A DNA stretch of 64,000 nt from CALDTK01 sp965215215 (lineage in GTDB: Bacteria; Bacteroidota; Bacteroidia; Chitinophagales; Saprospiraceae): contig OZ244043.1 in the NCBI GenBank assembly GCA_965215215.1, positions 4,030,001 to 4,094,000 on the forward strand, in the 5' to 3' direction. Positions 25,030 through 34,480 of this stretch are shown in pieces. The position numbers and the translations under genes were made by a program. Positions within the stretch are counted from its first letter, which is position 1, and each line of letters starts with the position of its first letter. A model generated the notes under the pieces. That model saw nothing but the letters and a program-made list of their open reading frames with translations, searched no databases and was not told the DNA's origin.

Positions 25030-26640
25030 CTACTGCAAGAAAAGCCGGTAAGCGGGATTGTTTGTCTCCTCCTTTGCCGGAAATCCCAACCTGGCGATGA
25101 ATCGATCGACCTCGGCGTCGGAATCGGCCGGCAGTTCCATACCCACTAAAACGCGACCGTACGCCGCCCCGTGGTTCCGGTAGTGAAAGAGCGTGATGTT
25201 CCAGGTCTTGCCCATCGCATCCAGGAAATCCAGTAAGGCACCCGGTCGCTCCGGGAATCGAAACCGAAACAGCCTTTCGACCAAGTTTAGATCGACCGCC
25301 CTCGCGCGCACGCCGCTCGGCACGTGGCCCCCCACCATGTATCGCACGTGGAGTTTCGCTACGACATTGGCCGTCATGTCGGTAACCCGGTAGCCCTCCC
25401 CGGCGAGCTCCTCGGCGATCCGTTCGCGTTCTTCGAGTCCTTCGGTCACCTCGATCCCGGCGAAAACTTGGGCATCGTCACGATCCGAACGCCGGTAGTT
25501 GAACTCCGTAATCTGGCGCCTGCCGAGCGTTTTGCAGAAGCGGTAAAACGCCCCCCGGCACTCGGGAATAACGACCCCAAACAGCGCCTCCCTACTCTCC
25601 CCGAGTTCGGCCCGCTCCGCGACGTGGCGGAGTCGATCGAAATTTACGTTCGCACCGGACACCACCGCCAGCAGCGTCTTATCGGTAATCGCCTCGCGAC
25701 GCGCGTATTTCTTGAGTCCCGCCAGCGCCAGCGCACCGGAGGGTTCGGTGAGCGTACGGGTGTCTTCGAAGATATCTTTGATCGCGGCGGACATCTCGTC
25801 TACCGTGACCAGGATAACCTCGTCGAGGTGGCGCTGGCAGAGGCGAAACGTCTCGATCCCCACCTGCTTCACCGCTACCCCATCGGCGAACAAACCGACC
25901 TCCGGCAGGAGGACCCGCCGCCCGGCCGCGAGCGAGTCGTGCATGCTGGCGGCGTCCACGGGCTCGACGCCGATCACTTTGATCTCGGGCCTGAGCTGCT
26001 TGATGTACGTGGCCACACCGCTCGCCAATCCTCCCCCACCCACGGGCAAAAAGACGGCCTCCATCGGCTCGCGGTACTGATCGAGGATCTCCACGGCCAC
26101 CGTCCCCTGACCGGCGATCGTGTCCGGGTCGTCGAAGGGGTGGATAAACGGGAAACCGCGCCGCTCGACGAGCGTCAGGGCGTGCGCCAGGGCCGCGTCG
26201 AAGTCGTCCCCGTACAGCACGGCCTCCGCGCCGAGCGCGCGTACGGCGTCTACCTTGATGCCCGGGGTCGTTCTAGGCATCACGATCACCGCGGCCAGGT
26301 TGAGCGCCCGCGCGGCCAGCGCTACCCCCTGCCCGTGGTTGCCCGCCGAGGCCGCGATCACGCCCCGCAGCGCCTCGCGCTGGGCCAGGCGGTAAATCCG
26401 GTTGTACGCACCCCGGCACTTGAAGGAAAAGACGCTCTGTTCGTCTTCGCGTTTGAGGAGCACCGCGTTCTTGAGGCGCCGGGAGAGCAGCGGAGCGGGG
26501 TGCAGCCGGGTAACCGTACTCACGTCGTACACGCGGGCAGCGCGGATCCGTTCGAGGTAAGTTGCGTCGTCCGTGGCCTCTACCGCGGGTGGTACTTTCG
26601 GTAAAACACGACGAGCGGAGCTCTTGTCTGGCAACTTCAC
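25030..26640 (-). CDS. ilvA: Threonine ammonia-lyase (threonine deaminase), biosynthetic
   Basis: A 536-residue PLP enzyme converting threonine to 2-oxobutanoate for isoleucine synthesis. The PLP lysine is K74 (FSFKCRGAYN), with SAGNHGQGVA and the phosphate loop VGGGGLASG. Two C-terminal ACT-like regulatory domains (about 350-430 and 445-525, FRFPERPGALLDFLDAMG) indicate the allosterically controlled biosynthetic form, near the 514-residue E. coli protein. It starts 27 nt after the TRAP large permease on the same strand, so it is probably in that operon. Confidence 0.95.
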   Translation of the reverse strand: MKLPDKSSARRVLPKVPPAVEATDDATYLERIRAARVYDVSTVTRLHPAPLLSRRLKNAVLLKREDEQSVFSFKCRGAYNRIYRLAQREALRGVIAASAGNHGQGVALAARALNLAAVIVMPRTTPGIKVDAVRALGAEAVLYGDDFDAALAHALTLVERRGFPFIHPFDDPDTIAGQGTVAVEILDQYREPMEAVFLPVGGGGLASGVATYIKQLRPEIKVIGVEPVDAASMHDSLAAGRRVLLPEVGLFADGVAVKQVGIETFRLCQRHLDEVILVTVDEMSAAIKDIFEDTRTLTEPSGALALAGLKKYARREAITDKTLLAVVSGANVNFDRLRHVAERAELGESREALFGVVIPECRGAFYRFCKTLGRRQITEFNYRRSDRDDAQVFAGIEVTEGLEERERIAEELAGEGYRVTDMTANVVAKLHVRYMVGGHVPSGVRARAVDLNLVERLFRFRFPERPGALLDFLDAMGKTWNITLFHYRNHGAAYGRVLVGMELPADSDAEVDRFIARLGFPAKEETNNPAYRLFLQ

Positions 26641-26667
26641 AGCCCGAAGTAACTAAGCTTCGTCCGA

Positions 26668-27981
26668 TTAACCCACGCCCACCAAGCCGAACCAAGCCGG
26701 TTTCGCGAACACGAGCGCGAGTACGAGGATCTGGACGGCGATGTACGGGACGACGCCCCGGTAGATCGAAGCGGTCCGCATCGAAGCGGGTGCAACCCCC
26801 CGCAGGTAGAACAGGCTAAAGCCGAAGGGCGGGGTAAGGAAGCTGGTCTGCAGGTTGAGGGCCAGCAGGATGGCGATCCAAAGCGGATCGAGCTCGTACG
26901 CCTGTAGTACCGGAAGTACGACCGGAACCACGATGAAGATGATCTCGATAAAATCGATGAAGAAACCGGCGACGAACACGGCGAGTAGCAGTAGGACCAC
27001 GAAGGTAGTGGCCTCGAGGCCGGCGTCTCGAAGCCACGCGACCAAAAGATCGTCGCCCTCCAAACCGCGAAACACCAGAGCGAAGGTGGTCGCACCGAAC
27101 AGAATGAGGTAGACCATGCCCGTCAGCCGAGCGGTCTCGCGACCGATATCGAGCACCGTCTCGATCGTCCAACGCTTACTCACCCACAGCAGTACGAGCG
27201 CGACCACCGCACCGAGCCCCGATGCTTCGGTCGGACTCGCGAGTCCGGAAAGAATGCTTCCCAAGACACCGACGATGAGCACTACCGGGCCGGCGACCCC
27301 GAGCCATACCGGGGGGGTGTTCGCCGAGTTAGGTGCCGCGGGACTTTCGTTAGTCGTATGAACCTCCGCCGGCATGGCCGCCGGGCTCACGCTCGCCCGC
27401 ACGATCAGGTAGAGGAGGTACAGCCCTACGATCAACGCGCCTGGAACCAGCGCCGCTTCGAACAGCTCGCCGACGCTTACCTGCATCACGCTCCCCAACA
27501 AAACGAGTACGATACTCGGTGGGATAATCTGACCCAACGTCCCGGCGCTGGCTACGATACCGGCTGCTATCGAGTCGTCGTAACCGCGTTCCCGCATCAC
27601 CGGCAGGGCGATAAGTCCTATCGTCACCACCGACGCCCCCACGATACCGGTACTCGCGGCGAGGAGCGCGCCTACGAACAGTACCGCGATGGCCAGTCCA
27701 CCCGCTCGCCGCCCCGCCAGCCGTGCGGCGCTCAGCATCAAGCTTTCGGCGAGCCCGCTCCGCTGCAGGGTGAGCCCCATCAAAATGAACATGGGTACGG
27801 CCAGCAACACGTAGTTGCTCACGACCCCCATCAGCCTACTCGGAAGAAACTGCATGAACGCCGGGCCGAGCAGGGCGTAGCCAACGACCATTGAAATCCC
27901 CCCGAGGGCCACCGCGACCGGGTAGCCTGCCAGTACCGCCAGTACGATAGCCAGGAAGAGGAGTAGCGCTACAACCCCCAC
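26668..27981 (-). CDS. dctM: TRAP transporter large permease
   Basis: A 437-residue membrane protein with about 12 hydrophobic helices, the Na+-coupled permease subunit. It shows the DctM patterns GYPVAVALGG, LLAVPMFILMG, GASVVTIGLIALPVM, GTLGQIIPPSIVLVL and LNLQTSFLTPPFGFSLFYLRG. The Gln/Asn/Thr-rich loop around residues 205-225 (HTTNESPAAPNSANT) lengthens a cytoplasmic or periplasmic loop. The start is GTG at 27979-27981, directly at the end of dctQ. Confidence 0.94.
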   Translation of the reverse strand: MGVVALLLFLAIVLAVLAGYPVAVALGGISMVVGYALLGPAFMQFLPSRLMGVVSNYVLLAVPMFILMGLTLQRSGLAESLMLSAARLAGRRAGGLAIAVLFVGALLAASTGIVGASVVTIGLIALPVMRERGYDDSIAAGIVASAGTLGQIIPPSIVLVLLGSVMQVSVGELFEAALVPGALIVGLYLLYLIVRASVSPAAMPAEVHTTNESPAAPNSANTPPVWLGVAGPVVLIVGVLGSILSGLASPTEASGLGAVVALVLLWVSKRWTIETVLDIGRETARLTGMVYLILFGATTFALVFRGLEGDDLLVAWLRDAGLEATTFVVLLLLAVFVAGFFIDFIEIIFIVVPVVLPVLQAYELDPLWIAILLALNLQTSFLTPPFGFSLFYLRGVAPASMRTASIYRGVVPYIAVQILVLALVFAKPAWFGLVGVG

Positions 27982-28464
27982 CTAAGCTCGATTTCGCTGC
28001 GAAGTAAATAGCTGTAGCACGCCCGCTCCGGCGAGGAGCGCGAATCCCAGTGGAAGCAAGCCTTTGATCAGCCACCGGTAGGGCAAACCGCCCGGGTCGG
28101 GACTCCCCTCCCCTACGAGCCAACTGTTGTAGGTATAGCGACCGGCCGCGTAGACGACGAACGCACACCAGGGAAGGAGGAAGAGTAGGTGTCCGATCCG
28201 GTCGAGCCAAAGCTTGGTCGACGCGGTGTACCGATCGTGAAACACGTCGACGCGCACGTGGCGACCTTCGGTCAACGTGGGTCCCATCGCGCAGGCGAGC
28301 GCCAGGGCGAACAGGTACCACTCGAGGTCGACGACCCAAGAGGCCGTAACGCCGATCGCGTACCGGCCGATCACATCACCGGTGAAGATCGCGGCCAGTG
28401 ATACCAGGATCAACCCACTGAAAGTCAGTAACTTAGATTCTGCTTTTCGAAACGACTCCCCCAC
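27982..28464 (-). CDS. dctQ: TRAP transporter small permease
   Basis: A 160-residue protein with four hydrophobic helices. The DctQ pattern is visible: DVIGRYAIGVTASWVVDLEWYLF (split here at VTASWV), GPTLTEGRHVRVDVF and PLGFALLAG. Its stop abuts the dctM start with no gap. I prefer GTG at 28462-28464 (MGESFRKAE); the frame is open to a TTG at 28506, which would add 14 residues with no family support. Confidence 0.9.
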   Translation of the reverse strand: MGESFRKAESKLLTFSGLILVSLAAIFTGDVIGRYAIGVTASWVVDLEWYLFALALACAMGPTLTEGRHVRVDVFHDRYTASTKLWLDRIGHLLFLLPWCAFVVYAAGRYTYNSWLVGEGSPDPGGLPYRWLIKGLLPLGFALLAGAGVLQLFTSQRNRA

Positions 28465-28541
28465 CCCAGCAAGGTAACGAGGGAGGGCGACTACGCCGCA
28501 ACGCAATCGCCCTCCCGAGGACCGGTAAAATCGATGCCGGA

Positions 28542-29861
28542 CTACTTGCCCGCGTCCATCGCTTCCAGGCGGTCCTTGTACTCGTTGCTCTTCTCGAAGT
28601 CATTGCGACGAGCGTAAATTTCCTTAAGCGCAATCAGCGTATTGCGATCATTTTTGTCGAGTTGCTCGGCCTGCTCGAAGTAGGGAAGGGCTTCTCCGAA
28701 GAGCGTGTTGATCTCTTCGTTGAGTTCGTCGTAGCGAGCCTGGTCCGTCTTACTCGTCCCGAGTCCGTTCATCTCCTGCGCCTTAGCTACCGCACGGTTG
28801 AAGTACAGCGAACCGATGGAGTAGATAGCGTCTACGTTTTTGTCGTCTCGCTGGATAGTCTCCTCGAAATACTTGATCGAATTGGCCATGTATTCGTCCG
28901 ACTGCTCTTGATCTACGTCACCGGTAGTATCCTGCGAAAGCGTCATGTACACGTTGCCGAGTGCGTTGTAAAGTCCGATGTTGTCCGGCTCACGGTCGAT
29001 GGCTTGCTTCAGCTTCTCCTGGAGTACGTCGAACTCCTGCTTCGCGATGTAGTAGTTGATCTCAGCGAAGAGGATGTCGGAGTTGTCCGGGTACAGCTCC
29101 CGACCCTTGGTCAGTACGGCGAGTCCCTCCTCCTCGTCGCCGTCGGCCATCAGCAGCTGTGAGTAACCCGCGTAGATGGCGGGTTCCTCGTAGCTTTTCT
29201 CGTAAAGCTCCTTGTGGAGCTTTATGGCGTTTTCCGTATCGCCCGCCTCCCGGGCGACCACGGCGATGATGTACTTCTGCTGATCGAGCGAGCTCTCGTC
29301 GGGGAAGAGTGGCTCTTCCTCGTTTGCCTTGTAGAACTCATCGATCTCGACCATCATGTTGAGCGGCTGGTACGCCTCGGTGTACTTCGCATCGTTCAAG
29401 AAGGCGTTACCGATCGTGCTCAACGAGCCACCGATAGTTTGCAGTCCGGAGATCGCATCCTTCTTGTCGCGGCCCTTCTCGGCGGTTTCGTAAGCCTTTT
29501 TGAAACTTTCGATCGCGGTTTGCACCTCCGCCGCATCGAACGTTAACCCCGAGTTGTCTACTACAGAGTCGCCCGAAATTTGGGCGGCCGCCATGGCGCT
29601 GGCCATATCCGTGGCCTGGGTGTTAGCGGTTGCGGCGTACGCGTTTCCCTTGAGCAACCAGGCGTCCGTAAGTGACGCATCCGCGGTCGTCGCCTCGTCG
29701 GCGGCGGTTTTCGCCTCGGTGAGCGAGCCCGTATCCGTCGCGTCGGCGGTGTACTTAGCGAGGGCTTTCGATCCGGTTTTCACCGTCTTGCCGGCGTCCT
29801 GAGCGAACGCGGCGGCCGTCATAAGCAAAAACGCGATCAGAGAAGAAGAGAGCTTTTTCAT
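28542..29861 (-). CDS. Exported TPR-repeat protein
   Basis: A 439-residue acidic protein with a signal peptide (residues 1-20, ending AFAQ). An Ala/Thr/Asp-rich region up to residue 110 is followed by TPR units (GNAFLNDAKYTEAYQPL, GDTENAIKLHKELYEKS, AIDREPDNIGLYNALGNVYM, YFEETIQRDDKNVDAIYSIGSLYF, YFEQAEQLDKNDRNTLIALKEIY; the last three counted from short stretches). TPRs bind other proteins, so a scaffold in the periplasm or at the outer membrane is likely. Partners are unknown. It stands alone, 95 nt downstream of gyrA. Confidence 0.85.
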   Translation of the reverse strand: MKKLSSSLIAFLLMTAAAFAQDAGKTVKTGSKALAKYTADATDTGSLTEAKTAADEATTADASLTDAWLLKGNAYAATANTQATDMASAMAAAQISGDSVVDNSGLTFDAAEVQTAIESFKKAYETAEKGRDKKDAISGLQTIGGSLSTIGNAFLNDAKYTEAYQPLNMMVEIDEFYKANEEEPLFPDESSLDQQKYIIAVVAREAGDTENAIKLHKELYEKSYEEPAIYAGYSQLLMADGDEEEGLAVLTKGRELYPDNSDILFAEINYYIAKQEFDVLQEKLKQAIDREPDNIGLYNALGNVYMTLSQDTTGDVDQEQSDEYMANSIKYFEETIQRDDKNVDAIYSIGSLYFNRAVAKAQEMNGLGTSKTDQARYDELNEEINTLFGEALPYFEQAEQLDKNDRNTLIALKEIYARRNDFEKSNEYKDRLEAMDAGK

Positions 29862-29956
29862 AGTTTATAGGTGTCGATTGATCATAGATTCAACCTGCAA
29901 CATCGATCGACGGTGGTACAGGGGCAAAGGCTTAACCTTGTATTAACCGGATGTGC

Positions 29957-32455
29957 TTACTCTTCTTCGAGTTCAGCGAGGATCTCTTCTTCGCTGTGCG
30001 GCACGACGGCAATATCAGCTATTTCATCTTTTTTCTCGAGTCGGATCACGCGTACGCCCTGGGTAGCGCGACCCATCACGCGCAGGCTCGCCACCTCGAG
30101 TCGGATTACGATACCATCTCGTGTCGTCACCATCAGGTCGTCGAGTTCGCTCACGGCTTTCACACTCACGAGCGGCCCGGTTTTCTCGGTGATCATCATC
30201 GTCCGCACCCCCTTGCCGCCCCGGTTGGTAATGCGGTAGTCCTCCGGTTCGGAGCGCTTGCCCATTCCTTTCTCGGAGAGTACCAACAGCGTCTTCTGCG
30301 CTTCGACCTCCTCGCTCTCGTCGCCGGCGTGCAGCACGATCATCCCGACTACGGCGTCGTCCTTCGCCTGCAAGTTTACCCCCCGAACACCTGTGGCGTT
30401 ACGGCCCATGGTCCGGACTACCGTTTCCGGAAAACGGATGGCGTTCCCCTGACGCGTGGCGAGCACGATCTCGGAGTCCCCACGGGTTAGGCGGGCTTCG
30501 AGGAGCATGTCGCCCTCGTTGATAGAGATAGCGTTGATGCCGGCGGTCCGGGGACGCGAGTAGTCGCGGACTTTCGTCTTCTTGACTACCCCCTGGCGGG
30601 TCGCGAAAATGATGTTCCGGGAATCCAGGAACTCCTCATCGTTCAAGTCCGGAACGATGATGTACGCCTTCACTTTGTCCTCCTTCGGGATGGCGAGGAT
30701 ATTCTGGATCACTCTCCCGGCCGAAGCCTTACTCGCCTCCGGGATATCGAAGCCGCGTAGCCAGAAACACCGTCCCTGCTCGGTGAAGAGCAGCAGGTAG
30801 TTGTGCGTATCCGCGACGAACATGTGCTCAATGAAGTCCGCGTCGCGCGTCTTCGAACCCCGACTACCGCGACCGCCCCGGGTTTGCGTACGGTACTCCG
30901 TAGAGAGGGTTCGCTTGATGTAGCCGAGGTGCGAGATGGTGATCACCACCTCCTCGTTGGCGATCAGGTCCTCCATCGCGATCTCGCCGTCGGCGAAGCT
31001 GATGTCGGTGCGGCGCTCGTCGCCGAAGGCCTCTTTCACCTCCAGGAGCTCGTCGCGTACGATCTCGCGCTGGAGATCCTCGCTCGCGAGGATGGACTCG
31101 TAATACGCGATCTGCTTCATCAGTTCGTCGTACTCCGCCCGGATCTTGTCGCGCTCGAGCCCGGTGAGCTTCTGCAAGCGCATCTCGAGAATGGCGCGCG
31201 CCTGTATGTCGGAGAGTTCGAAGGTCGACATCAAGCCGCTGCGTGCCGTCTCCACGTCGGCGGAGGCGCGGATCAAGGCGATCACCTCGTCGAGGTGATC
31301 GAGGGCGATCAGTAGGCCCTCGAGGATGTGCGCGCGCTCGCGCGCTTTGCGCAACTCGTACTGCGTACGCCGCACCACCACCTCGACGCGGAACTTGATG
31401 AACTCCTCGATGAGCTGCTTCAGGTTGAGGGTACGCGGCCGCCCGCCCACGAGGCAGACGTTGTTCACCCCGTAGCTCGATTGCAGCGGCGTGTACTTGT
31501 ACAGTTTCGCGAGTACGACCGAGGCCATGGCGTCGCGCCTGACCTCGACCACGATCCGCAATCCACGTCGATCGGATTCGTCCCGCAGCGCGGAGATACC
31601 CTGGACCCGGCCGTCCTGGTAGAGTTCGGCGATCTTGACCATCAGGGTCGCCTTATTGACCTGGTACGGGATTTCGGTGACCACAATAGTCTCCTTGCCC
31701 GAGTTATCCGATTCGATGGTGGCCTTCGCGCGGACCACTACCCGACCCCGTCCGGTTTCGAACGCCTCCCGCACGCCGCCCATCCCGTAGATGGTGCCGC
31801 CGGTGGGGAAGTCGGGCGCCGAGATATGCTCCATGAGCCCGTCGATGTCGATCTCCGGGTCGGCGATCGTCGCGATGATCCCGTCGACCACCTCGCTGAG
31901 GTTGTGCGGCAGCATGTTCGTAGCCATACCGACCGCAATGCCCGAGGCGCCGTTCACGAGTAAGTTGGGCAGCCTCGTCGGCAAAACGCTCGGCTCCTTG
32001 AGCGTGTCGTCGAAGTTGAGCGCGAAATCGACGGTATCCTTGTCGATGTCGCCGAGCAACAGCTCGGTGATCTTGGCCATGCGGGCCTCGGTGTAGCGCA
32101 TCGCGGCCGGCGAGTCACCGTCCATCGAGCCGAAATTGCCCTGCCCGTCGACGAGCGGATAGCGCAGCGACCAATCTTGGGCCATCCGGACCATCGTATC
32201 GTACACCGAACTGTCGCCGTGCGGATGGTACTTACCGAGCACCTCGCCGACGATACGCGCGCTCTTTTTGTGCGACTTGCTGTAGCCGAGCCCCAATCCG
32301 TTCATGCCGAAGAGGACCCTCCGGTGAACGGGTTTCAGTCCGTCGCGAACGTCGGGGAGTGCTCGGCTCACAATTACCGACATCGAGTAGTCGATGTAAG
32401 CCGATTTCATCTCGTCCTCGATGTTGATCGGGACGATTCTCTGTGCAGATGCCAT
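29957..32455 (-). CDS. gyrA: DNA gyrase subunit A
   Basis: An 832-residue breakage-reunion subunit. Residues 1-480 include VHRRVLFGMN, the quinolone-resistance region GKYHPHGDSSVYD, and the catalytic Tyr in AAMRYTEARM. The positions equal to E. coli S83 and D87 are Ser and Asp, the quinolone-sensitive state. The GyrA box QTRGGRG (consensus QRRGGRG) marks the wrapping beta-pinwheel domain and distinguishes it from ParC. The acidic tail (EEEILAELEEE) is common in GyrA. ATG at 32453-32455; a TACCTTCG box (32473-32480 on the minus strand) lies 17 nt upstream. Confidence 0.97.
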   Translation of the reverse strand: MASAQRIVPINIEDEMKSAYIDYSMSVIVSRALPDVRDGLKPVHRRVLFGMNGLGLGYSKSHKKSARIVGEVLGKYHPHGDSSVYDTMVRMAQDWSLRYPLVDGQGNFGSMDGDSPAAMRYTEARMAKITELLLGDIDKDTVDFALNFDDTLKEPSVLPTRLPNLLVNGASGIAVGMATNMLPHNLSEVVDGIIATIADPEIDIDGLMEHISAPDFPTGGTIYGMGGVREAFETGRGRVVVRAKATIESDNSGKETIVVTEIPYQVNKATLMVKIAELYQDGRVQGISALRDESDRRGLRIVVEVRRDAMASVVLAKLYKYTPLQSSYGVNNVCLVGGRPRTLNLKQLIEEFIKFRVEVVVRRTQYELRKARERAHILEGLLIALDHLDEVIALIRASADVETARSGLMSTFELSDIQARAILEMRLQKLTGLERDKIRAEYDELMKQIAYYESILASEDLQREIVRDELLEVKEAFGDERRTDISFADGEIAMEDLIANEEVVITISHLGYIKRTLSTEYRTQTRGGRGSRGSKTRDADFIEHMFVADTHNYLLLFTEQGRCFWLRGFDIPEASKASAGRVIQNILAIPKEDKVKAYIIVPDLNDEEFLDSRNIIFATRQGVVKKTKVRDYSRPRTAGINAISINEGDMLLEARLTRGDSEIVLATRQGNAIRFPETVVRTMGRNATGVRGVNLQAKDDAVVGMIVLHAGDESEEVEAQKTLLVLSEKGMGKRSEPEDYRITNRGGKGVRTMMITEKTGPLVSVKAVSELDDLMVTTRDGIVIRLEVASLRVMGRATQGVRVIRLEKKDEIADIAVVPHSEEEILAELEEE

Positions 32456-32599
32456 AGGGGGGAATAACGCAGCGAAGGTACGATTTTCAGTCCGTAACCC
32501 CAGCACTCTTATCTACGAAAATTCGCATGTCAGCCTGGATAATCTGCAACACTTCCGGCATCTTATTCTGGCTTGTATTTCGAATTACTAGTCGGCACG

Positions 32600-32980
32600 A
32601 TGAAATATTTAATCCCTACGCTAATCACGCTGTCGGTATCCGTTTTCGCGCAAGCACAAACCACTTTTTCCGCCTCGAACGACGCGCGGGCCACCATCCG
32701 CGTACTGGCACTCGACGAGGCAGCCACCGTGGTGCTCGTGAGCCAACCCGCCCACTCCGGTAACGCGCTCGCGGTCTCCGAGCGAACCGTCTTACGCGAC
32801 GCGCGCACCGGCATCGCGTACACCGTCCAAGACGCACGCCCCGGAGCCGAGGCGGGTACGGTCGAACTCACCTTCGCGGGGTTCCGGGACGGCGCCACGG
32901 CCTTCGACCTCCTCGATCCCCGCCGCCAGCACTGCTACCTCTACTTCACCGAGGTCAATCCGGGCTTAGCGGGTCGCTAG
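32600..32980 (+). CDS. Small secreted protein, unknown function
   Basis: A 126-residue protein with a clear signal peptide (MKYLIPTLITLSVSVFAQAQ) and a beta-rich mature part (ATIRVLALDEAATVVLVSQP, GTVELTFAGF). No family is recognised. ATG at 32600 is chosen because the signal peptide begins there; the open frame extends a little upstream. Its TAG stop and the stop of the convergent photolyase share the palindrome CTAG at 32977-32980. Confidence 0.65.
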   Translation: MKYLIPTLITLSVSVFAQAQTTFSASNDARATIRVLALDEAATVVLVSQPAHSGNALAVSERTVLRDARTGIAYTVQDARPGAEAGTVELTFAGFRDGATAFDLLDPRRQHCYLYFTEVNPGLAGR

Positions 32981-34326
32981 CCACGGGCCGCGCTTAGAGC
33001 CGTCTTGTACACCCGGATAGCCTTCTCGCGGGCCTCCCTGTGGTCTACTATGGGGGCGGGATACTCGTCCGTCCCGTACTCGGGGACATACTGTTTTACG
33101 TAAGTGAGCTCGGGATCGAACTTCCTGAGTTGACTCTCGGGATTGAAAACCCGGAAGTAGGGCGAGGCATCGGTACCGCAACCGGCGGCCCACTGCCAGC
33201 CCCCGTTGTTGCTCGCGAGCTCGTAGTCGAGTAGGTAACGCGCGAAGTGCGCCTCCCCCCAGCGCCAGTCGGTGAGCAGGTGCTTCGTCAGGAAGCTCGC
33301 CACCACCATCCGCACGCGGTTGTGTACGTAACCGATGGCCCTGAGCTGCCGCATTCCGGCGTCAACGAGGGGGTAGCCGGTACGACCCTCGCACCAGGCC
33401 GCGAAGTGGTCTTCGTCGTTCTCCCAGGGGATGTTCTCGTACGCGGGCTTGAAGCTGTGGCTCACCACGCGAGGACTGTGCTGGAGTACCTGGCTGTAGA
33501 AGTCGCGCCAGATGAGCTCGCTCAAGAAGGTTTCGTTCAGGCGCTGCGCTCGCCGCGCCCACCCCCGAATGCTCACCGAGCCGTGGCGCAGGTGCGGCCC
33601 GAGTCGACTCGTCCCCGCGATCCCCGGGTAGTCGCGCGTCTCATCGTAGCGCTCGATCAGTTCGGCGGGGACCTCGGTATCCGGTATGGGCGTGTCGCTT
33701 TCGCTAAAACCCAGGTCCGCCAGCGAGGGCATATCGAGCGCCCCCTGCTCGGCGAACCGATCCGCGTAATCGGCGCTGGGGTACGACTTGAGGTAGAAGC
33801 TTACCTCCTCGCCGTTGGCGTCGGTGTCCATCTTCGAAGAAAGTCGATCCCTCCAGACCTTACTGTACGGGGTGAAGACCGTGTAGGGGTTTCCGTCCTT
33901 TTTGGTGACTTCGTCGTGGGCGAATATCACCTGGTCCTTGTAGAGGTGTAGATCCGCCCCGCGTCGCCGGAGAAGCTCGGCCACCGAAGCATCGCGCTCC
34001 TTGGCGTACGGTTCGTAGTCCTCGTTGGCGTAGGCCGCGCTCACCGCGTACCGCTCCAGCAGCTCACGCCAAACCTTCTCGGGCGATCCGTAGTGGACCT
34101 CCATACCGACGCCGAGCGTCTCGAACCGCTCGCGGAGTCCGCGCACGAGCCCGTGGAGAAACGTAACGCGCGCGTCGTCCCGGTCCTCGAGCACGTCGAG
34201 GATGTGCCGGTCGAAGACGAAGAGCGGGACGACCGGCGTCCCCGCCCTCAGGGCCGCGTGCAAGCCGGCGTTGTCGTCGAGCCGCAGATCGCGGCGAAAC
34301 CAAAATATCGAAACGGGATCAGTCAC
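32977..34326 (-). CDS. phrB: Deoxyribodipyrimidine photolyase (class I cryptochrome/photolyase family)
   Basis: A 449-residue light-driven flavoenzyme repairing cyclobutane pyrimidine dimers. The antenna-binding N-domain begins FWFRRDLRLDDN. The FAD domain shows GTSRLGPHLRHGSVSIR, LIWRDFY, AWCEGRTGYPLVDAGMRQL, HNRVRMVVASFLTKHLL, and WAAGCGTDASPYFRVFNP. The last region fits CPD photolyases rather than plant cryptochromes. Start GTG at 34324-34326; the open frame goes further upstream but homology begins here. Confidence 0.92.
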   Translation of the reverse strand: MTDPVSIFWFRRDLRLDDNAGLHAALRAGTPVVPLFVFDRHILDVLEDRDDARVTFLHGLVRGLRERFETLGVGMEVHYGSPEKVWRELLERYAVSAAYANEDYEPYAKERDASVAELLRRRGADLHLYKDQVIFAHDEVTKKDGNPYTVFTPYSKVWRDRLSSKMDTDANGEEVSFYLKSYPSADYADRFAEQGALDMPSLADLGFSESDTPIPDTEVPAELIERYDETRDYPGIAGTSRLGPHLRHGSVSIRGWARRAQRLNETFLSELIWRDFYSQVLQHSPRVVSHSFKPAYENIPWENDEDHFAAWCEGRTGYPLVDAGMRQLRAIGYVHNRVRMVVASFLTKHLLTDWRWGEAHFARYLLDYELASNNGGWQWAAGCGTDASPYFRVFNPESQLRKFDPELTYVKQYVPEYGTDEYPAPIVDHREAREKAIRVYKTALSAARG

Positions 34327-34399
34327 AGGAAGGGTAACCGCGACCGCGACTCGCGGTTTAAGGTCAGCGTGCGAGCGGCCGACCTGCCCCGGTCGTGCC

Positions 34400-34437
34400 G
34401 ATCGCCGGTCTGGCACGATCGCCGGTCTGGCACGATC
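34400..34437 (+). repeat. 17-bp tandem repeat, two full copies, with overlapping hairpin
   Basis: GATCGCCGGTCTGGCAC occurs at 34400-34416 and again, identically, at 34417-34433, followed by GATC. Just before it, GGTCGTGCC (34391-34399) can pair with GGCACGATC (34412-34420) to form a 9-bp stem with one G-T wobble. It lies between two minus-strand genes, the arrestin-like gene and the photolyase. Confidence 0.7.
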
Positions 34438-34480
34438 AGCGGAACGCGGATCGATCTCGGGACCGGTAGCTCGTCGTAAC

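Noticed and set aside
25324..26604. A 426-codon open frame on the plus strand opposite ilvA.
   Set aside because: It is exactly antisense to a complete ilvA with all catalytic motifs and shows no family features of its own.
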